A stretch of DNA of 64,000 nucleotides from Pelotalea chapellei (GTDB lineage Bacteria; Desulfobacterota; Desulfuromonadia; Geobacterales; Pseudopelobacteraceae), in NCBI RefSeq assembly GCF_018531195.1, contig NZ_JAHDYS010000001.1:248001-312000 (forward strand), given 5' to 3'. The stretch's first letter is position 1. Every line of letters begins with the position of its first letter. The position numbers were made by a program, and so were the translations under genes. A model generated the notes under the pieces. It was given only the letters and a program-made list of their open reading frames with translations. It was not told the DNA's origin and did not search any database. Below are positions 45,570-54,046 of this stretch, one piece after another.

Positions 45570-46898
45570 TTAAGCGAGCTTGCGGCCACCTTCTTCAGCC
45601 CATTTCTCAAGCATTGCAGTTGTAACGGACTTGGGACGCTCAATGGCATATCCCAGACCGCGGTCCCAAGTGATGTTGGCCATACAACCGAGGGCGCGAC
45701 CTACTCCAAAAAGAACAGTGTAGAAATCCCACTCTTTGAGACCATAGTACCACTGAATAACGCCGGACTGCGCATCAACGTTCGGCCAGGGGTTTTTGGT
45801 TTTACCGTGCTCAGTCAGAACGACCGGAGCAACTTCAAAAATCATGGCAACAAGCTTGAACAGCGGATCATCCTTGAGGCCGGGGGTGTTGAGGCAGAAC
45901 TCACGCTGTGACATATAACGTGGGTCGGTTTTGCGAAGAACAGCGTGGCCATAACCCGGTACTACCTGGCCGGCATTGAGAGTATCCCAGAGAGCCTTGG
46001 TGATGAGTTCTTTAGTGGGCTCAACATCCTTGCAGTATTTCTCCTGGAACTTGATAGTCCAGTCGAGAACTTCCTGGTTGGCAAGACCATGCAGCGGACC
46101 GGCCAGACCGTTGAGGCCGGCGGAGTATGCATAGTAAGGATCGGAAAGAGCCGAGTGAACAAGATGAGTTGTGTGAGCCGAAACGTTACCAGACTCATGG
46201 TCAGAGTGAAGAATGAAGTACATGCGGGCAACATCTTTGTACTCTTCGCACTGGCCGATCATCTGGGCAAAGTTGGCACCCATGTCCAGTTTGGGATCGA
46301 TAGGGATCTGCTTGTCGCCACGGAATTTGAGATTGTAAATGAAAGCAGCTACAACCGGGATTCTGGCAACGATGTCTGAAGCGTCCTCATAGACGGATTC
46401 CCATGCGACCATCTTGTTGAACTTGCCGGAGTTATAAAAAGCGGCAAACTTTGAGTCCTTCTGCATTGCCATAATGCCGACGGAAAGCATTACCATCGGG
46501 TGACTGTCACGCGGAAGAGCACGGATGGCGTCAAAAACATACTGAGGCACCTGCTGACGGGTTTTCCACTCGGCAACAACTTCATCAACCTGCTCCTGGG
46601 TTGGAACATCGCCGGTGAGCAAGAAATACCAGAAGGATTCGACTGTCGGGTATTTTGAATTGGCGGCTTTGGGCAGAGCCTCGAAAGTTTCGGGAATTGT
46701 TTTTCCACGGAAGCGGATGCCTTCCTGAGGATCAAGATAAGAGATATCGGTCACAAGACTGCGAATGTCGCGAGCGCCACCAATGCACTGGTCAATTGTA
46801 ACCTGATCAATGATGACTTTACCGAATTCTTTGGTCAGACGGGTAGTACGGGGACGATGTGCCTCAATCTTCTGCTTCAGTGTGTCTTTCAATGCCAT
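45570..46898 (-). CDS. gltA: Citrate synthase, eukaryote-like type
   Basis: Condenses acetyl-CoA with oxaloacetate; first TCA step. 442 residues. Catalytic histidine regions HSDHESGNVSAHTTHLV and GLAGPLHGLANQEVL and GYGHAVLRKTDPRY are clear. The longer N-terminus (LKQKIEAHRPRTTRLTKEFGKVIIDQVTIDQCIGGARDI) and the NVDAQSGVIQWYYGL end resemble mitochondrial enzymes; such a citrate synthase is a known trait of Geobacteraceae. GAAAGGAG precedes the ATG. A TGTATACA palindrome lies in its promoter region. Confidence 0.96.
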   Translation of the reverse strand: MALKDTLKQKIEAHRPRTTRLTKEFGKVIIDQVTIDQCIGGARDIRSLVTDISYLDPQEGIRFRGKTIPETFEALPKAANSKYPTVESFWYFLLTGDVPTQEQVDEVVAEWKTRQQVPQYVFDAIRALPRDSHPMVMLSVGIMAMQKDSKFAAFYNSGKFNKMVAWESVYEDASDIVARIPVVAAFIYNLKFRGDKQIPIDPKLDMGANFAQMIGQCEEYKDVARMYFILHSDHESGNVSAHTTHLVHSALSDPYYAYSAGLNGLAGPLHGLANQEVLDWTIKFQEKYCKDVEPTKELITKALWDTLNAGQVVPGYGHAVLRKTDPRYMSQREFCLNTPGLKDDPLFKLVAMIFEVAPVVLTEHGKTKNPWPNVDAQSGVIQWYYGLKEWDFYTVLFGVGRALGCMANITWDRGLGYAIERPKSVTTAMLEKWAEEGGRKLA

Positions 46899-47076
46899 CT
46901 GGGTACTCTCCTTTCGTTGTGGGGTTGTACTGAGATAAACGCTGATACCGCTCCTGACTGCCGTTGCTCATCAATGCTTCCAAACCTGAATCGCCTCTCT
47001 TTGCGCCGCGTTCACAAAAAGTATAACGACTCCTAAAAACACATTTGAACAATAGTTTACCACAATAAAAAAATAT

Positions 47077-47105
47077 TTTATAGGATACTGTATACAATTT
47101 CTGTC
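47077..47105 (-). promoter_or_regulatory. Candidate gltA promoter with TGTATACA operator
   Basis: A -10-like TATAAA (47082-47077, minus) has the palindrome TGTATACA (47089-47096) seven bases upstream, in the spacer. TGTATACA-type palindromes are often bound by GntR-family repressors. The leader between here and gltA is about 170 bases and contains no recognised riboswitch or gene. Confidence 0.4.
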
Positions 47106-47154
47106 GTAGTTATATCGGCACCGACAATAAAATGCAACAAAAATTTTAAGGGAT

Positions 47155-48351
47155 TTACGGCATTAGAATTGATATTTTTTCATTTGAATGAGTCAACTGC
47201 TTCAATCCTTCATTACTGATATAAAAGGTATTTTCAATCCCTACGGCACCTTCACCGGGAAAAACCAGTTTGGGCTCAAAAGCGAAAGCCATACCTACTT
47301 CCAGTGTCATTGAATGAAAACCTCGAGCTATGAAAGGATACTCATCAATTTCAATTCCCAATCCATGTCCGATAAATGAAACCTGGGACCCGCTACCCCC
47401 CATAAAAGCGTCAGCATATCCCATTCGCTCTGCAAGACTCAGACACTCATCATAAACTACTCCCCACGGTGTGCCAGGTTGAACAAGCTCCTTCATGCGT
47501 TCCTGAACCTTCAGCATGTCATCATACCCTTTACAGAGGCGCTCAGAAAGCCCGCCAATTGCAAAAACCCGGGTTTGGTCAACAAGGTAGCCATCAACAC
47601 ATCCTGCAAAATCAACAATTAACGGTTCATTTGCCTCAATACGCTTTAAGCCAGCCCCCTGACCAAAAGAAGGAGTGCAACCCAAACCGCCTAAAGGTGT
47701 GTCGGAGTATGACGGGACAGCACTGTCCGTACCGGAGAAAACATGGCCAAAGAGCAACTCGGAGTTAAATCCTCGCATACGCACTAATCCCTGATGCCCG
47801 TTTTTCCGGGCGATGAACTCCAGCTCGGCGGCTAAATCCAGATCAGTCATACCGACTCTAAGCACTTCATGCACCCGCCGGTAAACCTTGTCGACCTGAT
47901 CAGCCGCATCTTGCATAAGGTGAATCTCATAGTGAGACTTGATCATCCGGACCTTTCGGATGAGCGGTGTTGCATCGACATACTCGGCTTCAGAAAAAAC
48001 CTGCCTATAACGATCAAAGAAATTAACCGGCAAAACATCCAGTTCAAATCCTATCCTCTGCGGCACTGCATAACCATGATCGGCCAATACGCCTGGTATG
48101 TCCTTCATTGACCTGAACGGTACAACGTCCCTCAGGCCGGATTCCATCCGTGCCCTGCCCCAATCTTTGCGCACCATGTATAGGGGCTGGCCTTGGGCGG
48201 GTATGTAGAGATTGCCGCTTTGTATGGTACCTGTGAAATAAAAGAGGTCAGCATTCTGAATGATGATGACAGCATCAATAGAGGCCTCTATCATGTATTT
48301 CTGCAAGGTGCTGCAACGATATTCAAGTTCGGTGGCTGGTGTCAGGCGCAT
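47155..48351 (-). CDS. M24 family metallopeptidase (Xaa-Pro aminopeptidase-like)
   Basis: 398 residues. N-terminal creatinase-like domain (1-165: IEASIDAVIIIQNADLFYFTGTIQSGNLYIP) and pita-bread catalytic domain. Five metal ligands are in place: Asp pair in VDFAGCVDGYLVDQTR, His in FIGHGLGIEIDEYP, Glu in AFEPKLVFPGEGAVGIENT (two). Such enzymes cut Xaa-Pro bonds. It is the last gene of a three-gene unit after an acyl-CoA ligase and a small membrane protein; AGGAAGGA precedes the ATG. Confidence 0.9.
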   Translation of the reverse strand: MRLTPATELEYRCSTLQKYMIEASIDAVIIIQNADLFYFTGTIQSGNLYIPAQGQPLYMVRKDWGRARMESGLRDVVPFRSMKDIPGVLADHGYAVPQRIGFELDVLPVNFFDRYRQVFSEAEYVDATPLIRKVRMIKSHYEIHLMQDAADQVDKVYRRVHEVLRVGMTDLDLAAELEFIARKNGHQGLVRMRGFNSELLFGHVFSGTDSAVPSYSDTPLGGLGCTPSFGQGAGLKRIEANEPLIVDFAGCVDGYLVDQTRVFAIGGLSERLCKGYDDMLKVQERMKELVQPGTPWGVVYDECLSLAERMGYADAFMGGSGSQVSFIGHGLGIEIDEYPFIARGFHSMTLEVGMAFAFEPKLVFPGEGAVGIENTFYISNEGLKQLTHSNEKISILMP

Positions 48352-48368
48352 CTTATTCCTTCCTGTAT

Positions 48369-48518
48369 TTACTTCTGTTCTGCTTCAGCTTTCTGTCGTC
48401 TTTGAAGCTCCAGTCTGCGCCGCCGCCGTCCTCCCAGGAAAGATTCCTCAATAATAATGGCGACAAAACAAAGTGCAAAAAGCAGAAAAATGAAGGCAAG
48501 AATTTTTTGCAGGATCAT
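48369..48518 (-). CDS. 49-residue single-pass membrane protein
   Basis: A short open frame fills the gap between the ligase stop (48534) and the peptidase start (48351) with 15- and 17-base spacing. It encodes an N-terminal hydrophobic helix (ILQKILAFIFLLFALCFVAI), an acidic pair, then a strongly basic arginine run and a charged Gln/Lys/Glu tail, giving a topology with the tail in the cytoplasm. The ribosome site is weak (GAGAG). Not a shadow of another gene. Function unknown; a small membrane anchor or regulator is possible. Confidence 0.6.
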   Translation of the reverse strand: MILQKILAFIFLLFALCFVAIIIEESFLGGRRRRRLELQRRQKAEAEQK

Positions 48519-48533
48519 TTATATCTCTCACTC

Positions 48534-50189
48534 TCAGGCTGTAAAGCCATCATCTTCAAGTTGCAGTTCCTTGATGGCCATTTCCCGCATCTTGAACTTC
48601 TGGATCTTACCGCTGGCTGTCATGGGATAGGAGTCAACAAAACGTACATAACGAGGAATCTTATAATTGGCAATTTTACCTCGGCAGAAGGCTCTGACTT
48701 CTTCTTCTGTCATATCAGAATCTTTTTTAAGAATTATGGCTGCCATGACCTCTTCTCCAAATTTACGGTCTGGAACACCGTATATCTGGACATCTGAAAT
48801 TTTAGGGTGTGTATAAAGAAACTCTTCTATTTCCTTTGGGTAAATATTTTCCCCACCGCGGATGATCATCTGTTTGATGCGGCCTGTTATCTTGCAATAA
48901 CCGTTTTCATCCATTATGGCAAGATCGCCGGTATGCAACCATCCATCAACATCAATGACCCTCGCAGTTTCTTCAGGCATTTTATAATAACCCTTCATAA
49001 CCATGTATCCGCGAGCACACAACTCCCCTTGCTTCCCAGGAGGCAGTGCTGCACCGCTTTCAATATCAATTATTTTTACCTCAGCCCCTGGGAGAGCACG
49101 ACCAACAGTGGCGACCCTTAATTCGATAGAATCCTCCGTGCGGGTTTGCGTAATACCGGGAGACGATTCCGTCTGTCCATACACGCTGGTTATTTCAGTT
49201 ATGTGCATATCCTTTACAACACGTTTCATAATCTCAATAGGGCAGACAGAGCCGGCCATAATGCCTGTGCGTAAAGAGGTCAGATCAAAGCTGTTGAATT
49301 CAGGATGTTCAAGCTCAGCAATAAACATTGTTGGGACACCATGCAATGCCGTACATTTTTCTTTTTCCACAGTTTGAAGTACCTGGAGGGGATTGAAAAT
49401 TTCAAGAGGGACCATCGTGGAAGCATGTGTAACACAGGCTAGAACACCAAGGACGCTTCCAAAACAGTGAAAGAAGGGAACAGGTATACAAAGACGATCT
49501 CTTTCAGTAAATTTCATGCATTCACCGATATAGAAACCGTTATTAATCAAGTTGTAGTGGGTGAGCATCACCCCTTTCGGGAACCCGGTAGTCCCAGAAG
49601 TATACTGCATATTGATGGTATCATGGCAATCAAGTGTTGCTTCAACAGAGGCAAGATCATTGTCGCATACATCCTTACCGCGTTCGAGAATTCTATCGAA
49701 ATTGAACATGCCTGCCGGTGTTTCATTCCCTATGAAGAACACATTTTTTAGAAACGGCAATTTCGGCACGTCCAGTTTTCCAGCTTCACTCTTCGGAAGC
49801 TCGGGAATGACGTCACATAGGGTCTTTATATAATCAGAATCTTTGAAAGACCTTACCAAGAAAAGCGAGGTGGAATCTGATTGCTGCAAAATGTACTCAA
49901 GCTCTGCAGATTTATAACTTGTGTTAACTGTAACAAGAACAGCACCGATTTTGGCAGTTGCAAATTGCAGGACAACCCATTCTGGAACGTTATATGCCCA
50001 GATTGATAAATGATCTCCCTTTTTAACTCCCATAGCCAAAAGACCTTTGGCGACAGTGCGGCAGACATCGTTTAATTGCCGATAGGTATAGCGTAGCCCG
50101 CGTTCATGGTAGACCAAGGCCTCGGTTTCTGGGAAACGCTCTGCCATCCGGTCCAGAAGACCTCCGACGGTAAAAGTTAGCTGGGACAT
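48534..50189 (-). CDS. Acyl-CoA synthetase (AMP-forming, FadD-like)
   Basis: 551 residues of the ANL family. Motifs: MQYTSGTTGFPKGVMLTHYN (A3 P-loop), VYGQTESSPGITQ (A5), GWLHTGDLAIMDENGYCKITGRIKQMIIRGGENIYPKEIEEFL (A7-A8) and TASGKIQKFKMRE (A10, catalytic Lys). It activates a fatty or other carboxylic acid to its CoA thioester; the RGGENIYP and length fit medium/long-chain enzymes. AAGGAG precedes the ATG. Confidence 0.92.
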   Translation of the reverse strand: MSQLTFTVGGLLDRMAERFPETEALVYHERGLRYTYRQLNDVCRTVAKGLLAMGVKKGDHLSIWAYNVPEWVVLQFATAKIGAVLVTVNTSYKSAELEYILQQSDSTSLFLVRSFKDSDYIKTLCDVIPELPKSEAGKLDVPKLPFLKNVFFIGNETPAGMFNFDRILERGKDVCDNDLASVEATLDCHDTINMQYTSGTTGFPKGVMLTHYNLINNGFYIGECMKFTERDRLCIPVPFFHCFGSVLGVLACVTHASTMVPLEIFNPLQVLQTVEKEKCTALHGVPTMFIAELEHPEFNSFDLTSLRTGIMAGSVCPIEIMKRVVKDMHITEITSVYGQTESSPGITQTRTEDSIELRVATVGRALPGAEVKIIDIESGAALPPGKQGELCARGYMVMKGYYKMPEETARVIDVDGWLHTGDLAIMDENGYCKITGRIKQMIIRGGENIYPKEIEEFLYTHPKISDVQIYGVPDRKFGEEVMAAIILKKDSDMTEEEVRAFCRGKIANYKIPRYVRFVDSYPMTASGKIQKFKMREMAIKELQLEDDGFTA

Positions 50190-50203
50190 GGCTGCTCCTT
50201 GTT

Positions 50204-50217
50204 CATTATATATAATG
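50204..50217 (-). promoter_or_regulatory. Palindrome over the -10 region of the acyl-CoA ligase operon
   Basis: CATTATATATAATG is a perfect 14-bp palindrome and contains a TATAAT reading on the minus strand, about 20 bases from the ligase start. It could be promoter, operator or both. Bases 50218-50573 are AT-rich and hold no convincing gene. Confidence 0.35.
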
Positions 50218-50574
50218 GTAAAATACTCTAAAGTATTGATTTAAAAGTGGGTTCACTTACCATAGACACCTATGGATGTCAAGCAAAAGCAGGCAAAATC
50301 ATACGGAAATATAAAGGGTTCTTCAGCAAAAACCAAGTAACCACCTTGCTACGAACAACACTGCCAATTTGTAACTACCCCATACATCTCCACCAGGAGA
50401 AACCTTTTACACAAATAGAGAGTAACCGCACCACTCACATTTATACATCATTAATCACACATAATCTGAAACAAGGTATAAGGCGAGAAATACAGTAGAA
50501 AGGAAGCACGTAACCCCTTGAATAAAAAAGATTAAATAGAGATAGTATAAGTGTTTTTTAAGGAAAAATTATTT

Positions 50575-50590
50575 CGGCACGGGGGTTGCT
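50575..50590 (+). promoter_or_regulatory. Sigma54-type promoter of the glutamate-synthase-like operon
   Basis: CGGCACGGGGGTTGCT fits the -24/-12 consensus (TGGCACG-N4-TTGCW) at all but the first base, with exact GG-N10-GC spacing. The predicted start near 50601 leaves a leader of about 70 bases. Confidence 0.8.
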
Positions 50591-50615
50591 AAGAAAACCG
50601 GAAGTTGAAATCACG

Positions 50616-50639
50616 AGCTCTGCAAATAAGGCAGAAGCT
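50616..50639 (+). other. Stem-loop in the leader of the glt operon
   Basis: AGC-TCTGC pairs with GCAGA-(A)-GCT around the 7-base loop AAATAAG. Downstream, CCGG-acaca-CCGG near 50647-50659 makes a second small hairpin that overlaps the ribosome site. The pair could be a regulated leader. Confidence 0.4.
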
Positions 50640-50671
50640 TCAGGAACCGGACACACCGGAGGAGGTTCAGA

Positions 50672-52201
50672 GTGCTTTATAAATCCGTGAACGAATCCTT
50701 CAATGAATTCATTGTAGAGCGAAAAGATACAACATGCATCCGGTGCAAAGTATGCGTCCGCCAATGTGCATACGATGTGCATCGCTACATTGAATCTGAA
50801 GATTGCCTTACCGAAGATCACACTCTCTGCATTGGATGCCGTCGCTGTTCAGCGCTCTGCCCTACGGGAGCCATCAGCATCCACCTTAACCAGGAAGCCT
50901 TTAAAAAGAATGAATCCTGGTCTACGGCGCACATTCGTAATGTATATGCACAGGCAGATTCAGGCGGTATTTTACTGGCTGCCATGGGAAATCCAGCCAA
51001 GTACCCAATTTATTGGGACCATCTATTGCTTGATGCCTCACAGGTGACCAATCCATCTATAGATCCGCTGCGAGAGCCGATGGAACTACGCACCTATTTG
51101 GGTAAAAAACCTGACAACATCGAAGTAGTCTATGACAAGACGACCGGCAAACCCAGCCTGAAAACCAAACTGACTCCCCAGCTTAAGCTGGAATATCCGT
51201 TTATATTTTCGGCAATGAGCTATGGTGCGCTGAACCTGAACTGTCATCGTGCCATGGCAGCTGCAGCAGAAGAACTGGGCACCATATACAATACAGGTGA
51301 AGGGGGACTGCACAAAGACCTTTATCGATATGGGAAAAATGTCATTGTACAAGTAGCCTCGGGCCGCTTTGGCGTTAGCGAGCAGTATCTTAATGCCGGC
51401 GTCGGTATCGAAATTAAAATTGGCCAGGGCGCAAAACCGGGTATTGGTGGACACCTTCCAGGTGAAAAGGTCGATGACCAAATATCAGAGACCCGCATGA
51501 TACCTTTTGGGTCAGACGCAATTTCACCCGCGCCGCATCATGATATTTACTCCATAGAAGACTTGCGTCAGCTGATCTATGCACTTAAAGAAGCCACCAA
51601 CTATACTAAACCGGTTTCTGTAAAAATAGCGGCTGTTCACCACATTGCTGCTATCGCATCGGGTGTTGCCCGGGCCGGAGCCGATATCATTACCATTGAC
51701 GGCTTCCGCGGCGGCACTGGTGCAGCTCCCCAAGTTATCCGTGACAATGTCGGTATTCCCATGGAACTGGCACTTGCAGCAGTAGATTCACGTCTTCGTG
51801 ATGAAGGAATTCGCAACCAGGTTTCCATCGTGGTGGGCGGAGGGGTACGATCCTCCGGCGATGCCATCAAGGCTATCGCTTTGGGTGCAGATGCCATCAA
51901 CATGGGTACATCAACACTATTGGCCATGGGCTGCACGCTCTGTCAGCGTTGCTATACCGGCAAGTGCCCCTGGGGCATCACCACCAACAACCCTTATCTG
52001 GCCAAACGGGTCAATCCGGAACTGGCTGCGGAAAAGTTGGTAAACCTGGTGCATGCTTGGGGTCACGAGATGAAAGAGATCCTAGGAGGCATGGGACTCA
52101 ACGCTCTGGAATCACTACGCGGCAACCGTTACAAGCTGCGTGCCGTCGGTCTGAGTGAAAAGGATATGTACTTGCTGGGCGTCATGCCCGCCGGAGAGTA
52201 A
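50672..52201 (+). CDS. Glutamate synthase-like FMN domain protein with N-terminal ferredoxin domain (GltB2-type)
   Basis: 509 residues from a GTG with GGAGG upstream. Residues 20-75 hold two [4Fe-4S] motifs (CIRCKVCVRQC; CIGCRRCSALCP). Residues 95-480 are the FMN/synthase core of glutamate synthase: YPFIFSAMSYGALNLNCHRAMA, NTGEGGLHKD, KIGQGAKPGIGGHLPGEKV, ITIDGFRGGTGAAP, VGGGVRSSGDAIKAIALGADAINMG, and the 3Fe-4S type cysteines in CTLCQRCYTGKCPWGI. This is the stand-alone version of the central GltB domain, as in archaeal-type split glutamate synthases. First gene of a five-gene unit. Confidence 0.9.
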   Translation: MLYKSVNESFNEFIVERKDTTCIRCKVCVRQCAYDVHRYIESEDCLTEDHTLCIGCRRCSALCPTGAISIHLNQEAFKKNESWSTAHIRNVYAQADSGGILLAAMGNPAKYPIYWDHLLLDASQVTNPSIDPLREPMELRTYLGKKPDNIEVVYDKTTGKPSLKTKLTPQLKLEYPFIFSAMSYGALNLNCHRAMAAAAEELGTIYNTGEGGLHKDLYRYGKNVIVQVASGRFGVSEQYLNAGVGIEIKIGQGAKPGIGGHLPGEKVDDQISETRMIPFGSDAISPAPHHDIYSIEDLRQLIYALKEATNYTKPVSVKIAAVHHIAAIASGVARAGADIITIDGFRGGTGAAPQVIRDNVGIPMELALAAVDSRLRDEGIRNQVSIVVGGGVRSSGDAIKAIALGADAINMGTSTLLAMGCTLCQRCYTGKCPWGITTNNPYLAKRVNPELAAEKLVNLVHAWGHEMKEILGGMGLNALESLRGNRYKLRAVGLSEKDMYLLGVMPAGE

Positions 52202-52205
52202 CAAC

Positions 52206-52655
52206 ATGAAACGAATCTATTCCATTGAAGATGCCTGTATCGGTTGTCACCTATGTGAGATCGGCTGCATAACTGAACATTCATTATCGAAAGATCCTGT
52301 CAAGGCGTTTATGCATGAGAAAGAACGCCCAATATCCCGCTGCACTGTTGAAGAATTGAATGGCGGAATTACCTCCCTCTCAACAACCTGCCGGCACTGT
52401 GATGAACCGGACTGCCTGCAGGCCTGTATCTCTGGGGCCATTCAGAAAGACTCCGAAGGTGTTGTTCGTCTTGATAGAGAACAGTGCGTTGGTTGTTGGT
52501 CCTGTGTCATGGCCTGCCCCTATGGAGCAATACAGCGGAATTTAGCCAGTAAAAAGGCCAACAAGTGTGACCTCTGTCCGGATCGTGAAACACCAGCCTG
52601 TGTGGATGCATGCCCTAATAGGGCTCTTGTTTACAGGGAGGGAAGCCAGAAATGA
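52206..52655 (+). CDS. HycB/DmsB-like iron-sulfur electron-transfer protein
   Basis: 149 residues with four cysteine clusters: CIGCHLCEIGC, CRHCDEPDCLQAC, CVGCWSCVMACPYG and CDLCPDRETPACVDACP, giving four [4Fe-4S] centres in the usual order. The start at 52206 is chosen because it follows the GltB2 stop by four bases; the frame extends upstream inside that gene. The last codon overlaps the FAD oxidoreductase start (ATGA). It should carry electrons between the oxidoreductase and the synthase core. Confidence 0.92.
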   Translation: MKRIYSIEDACIGCHLCEIGCITEHSLSKDPVKAFMHEKERPISRCTVEELNGGITSLSTTCRHCDEPDCLQACISGAIQKDSEGVVRLDREQCVGCWSCVMACPYGAIQRNLASKKANKCDLCPDRETPACVDACPNRALVYREGSQK

Positions 52656-53962
52656 ATTATGTAATCGTCGGAAATTCTGTTGCAGCGGTTGGTGCAATTC
52701 GAGCCATACGCGCCCTGGACCAGCAAGGCAATATTACAGTCATCTCCAGGGAAAAGCACAATGCCTATGGCAGACCACTTATATCCTATCTGCTGGGTGG
52801 CCTGATCAATGAAAAACGGATGTCTTATCTGCCTGATGAATTTTACAGCAGGCACCGCATCAATCTTCTGCTTAATTCTGAAGTCATCGGGGTAGATACT
52901 GATTCCAGAAAAGTAAAACTGGTTGGTGGGGACACCATTGCTTATGACAGATTGCTCCTGGCCACAGGGGGAGACCCTTTTGTACCTCCTATTGAAGGAA
53001 TAGCTGACAAGGATCGTATTTTTACCTTTACCACGTGGGACGATGCCGCCAAACTGAAAGTCATTTCTCAAGACATCAACCATGCCGTGGTAATCGGTGG
53101 TGGATTGATCGGTCTGAAAGCAGCCGAAGGGCTTAATCTGCTCAACAAAAGTGTAACTGTTATTGAATTGGCTGACAGAGTTCTATCATCAGCTTTTGAT
53201 CGTCCGGCCGGCAAGATTGTAGCTCGCAAGATGAAGGCAAATGGAATCGATGTAATCACTGAGGATACTGTTGTCCGCATTGAAGGTGAAGGAACAGAAA
53301 TCACGGGAGTTACCCTTAAGTCAGGTGATTTCATCCCTTGCGATACCGTCATAGTTGCAATTGGTGTTCGCCCCGCCGCAGGCTTTCTTAAGGAAAGCAA
53401 TATAGAGATCAAGCGTGGCATTGTTGTTGACAATACAATGGCTACCTCCGCAAAAGATGTATTTGCAGCAGGCGATGTGGCCGAAGCAGCTGATTTTTTT
53501 AGCGAGCAGAAAAATCCGATGCCTATCTGGCCTGACGCCTATATTCAGGGCGATATCGCCGGCACCGCCATGGCTGGCGGTGCAAAGACATATGCTGGTG
53601 GTCTTGCCATGAACTCCATTGAATTCTTCAAAGTATCCACCATCTCAATGGGTATCACCAATCCAGCAGACCCAAGTGAATTTGAAATCCATTCTTTTCA
53701 GGATATTCAAAATTACCAGTACAGAAAAATAGTTCTTAAAAACAATCTTTTGGTGGGTGCCGTTCTCGTCGGCAACGTTGATCGTGCAGGCATTTTTTCT
53801 GGTTTGATAAAAGAGAAAATAGACATGAAATTGTTTAAAGAAAGCCTATTGCTTCCTGATTTCGGGTTCGTCAATCTTTCACGGGAAATAAGAGACACAC
53901 TTTTTTCCCCCCTTGGCAAGAGCGTGAACAAAGACATACCTGCCATGGCGACTGGACACTAG
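52652..53962 (+). CDS. FAD-dependent pyridine nucleotide-disulfide oxidoreductase
   Basis: 436 residues. Two Rossmann motifs are visible: FAD-binding YVIVGNSVAAVGAIRAI (a GxSxAA variant) and NAD(P)-binding AVVIGGGLIGLKAAEGL, plus the second FAD motif DVFAAGDVAEA. No redox CxxxxC disulfide is seen, so it belongs with rubredoxin/ferredoxin reductase or NADH oxidase-like enzymes, not with thiol reductases. The C-terminal 100 residues form the dimer-type domain. Coupled to the iron-sulfur gene; probably the NAD(P)H entry point for the complex. Confidence 0.9.
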   Translation: MNYVIVGNSVAAVGAIRAIRALDQQGNITVISREKHNAYGRPLISYLLGGLINEKRMSYLPDEFYSRHRINLLLNSEVIGVDTDSRKVKLVGGDTIAYDRLLLATGGDPFVPPIEGIADKDRIFTFTTWDDAAKLKVISQDINHAVVIGGGLIGLKAAEGLNLLNKSVTVIELADRVLSSAFDRPAGKIVARKMKANGIDVITEDTVVRIEGEGTEITGVTLKSGDFIPCDTVIVAIGVRPAAGFLKESNIEIKRGIVVDNTMATSAKDVFAAGDVAEAADFFSEQKNPMPIWPDAYIQGDIAGTAMAGGAKTYAGGLAMNSIEFFKVSTISMGITNPADPSEFEIHSFQDIQNYQYRKIVLKNNLLVGAVLVGNVDRAGIFSGLIKEKIDMKLFKESLLLPDFGFVNLSREIRDTLFSPLGKSVNKDIPAMATGH

Positions 53963-53968
53963 AGATGC

Positions 53969-54020
53969 AGGGGCGATCTTCAGGTCGCCTTATTACCGGC
54001 GTTGCGGGGGATTAATCCCC
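53969..54020. repeat. REP-like palindromes between the oxidoreductase and amidotransferase genes
   Basis: AGGGGCGA...TCGCCT (53969-53990) and the perfect 14-bp palindrome GGGGATTAATCCCC (54007-54020), followed by TACAG, are spaced by 16 bases. The layout of a G-rich/C-rich stem followed by CTAC recalls the palindrome at 19338. They lie inside the operon. Confidence 0.5.
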
Positions 54021-54046
54021 TACAGAACTCCTCCGAGGAAGAACCA

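Noticed and set aside
46899-47080. Possible GEMM/c-di-GMP riboswitch in the gltA leader
   Set aside because: GCGCAAAG resembles part of the motif, but the conserved second stem and tetraloop-receptor pairings could not be found.
50247-50498. 83-codon plus-strand frame upstream of the glt operon
   Set aside because: No ribosome site, no domain-like pattern, unusual composition and location in an AT-rich stretch before a promoter; judged chance.
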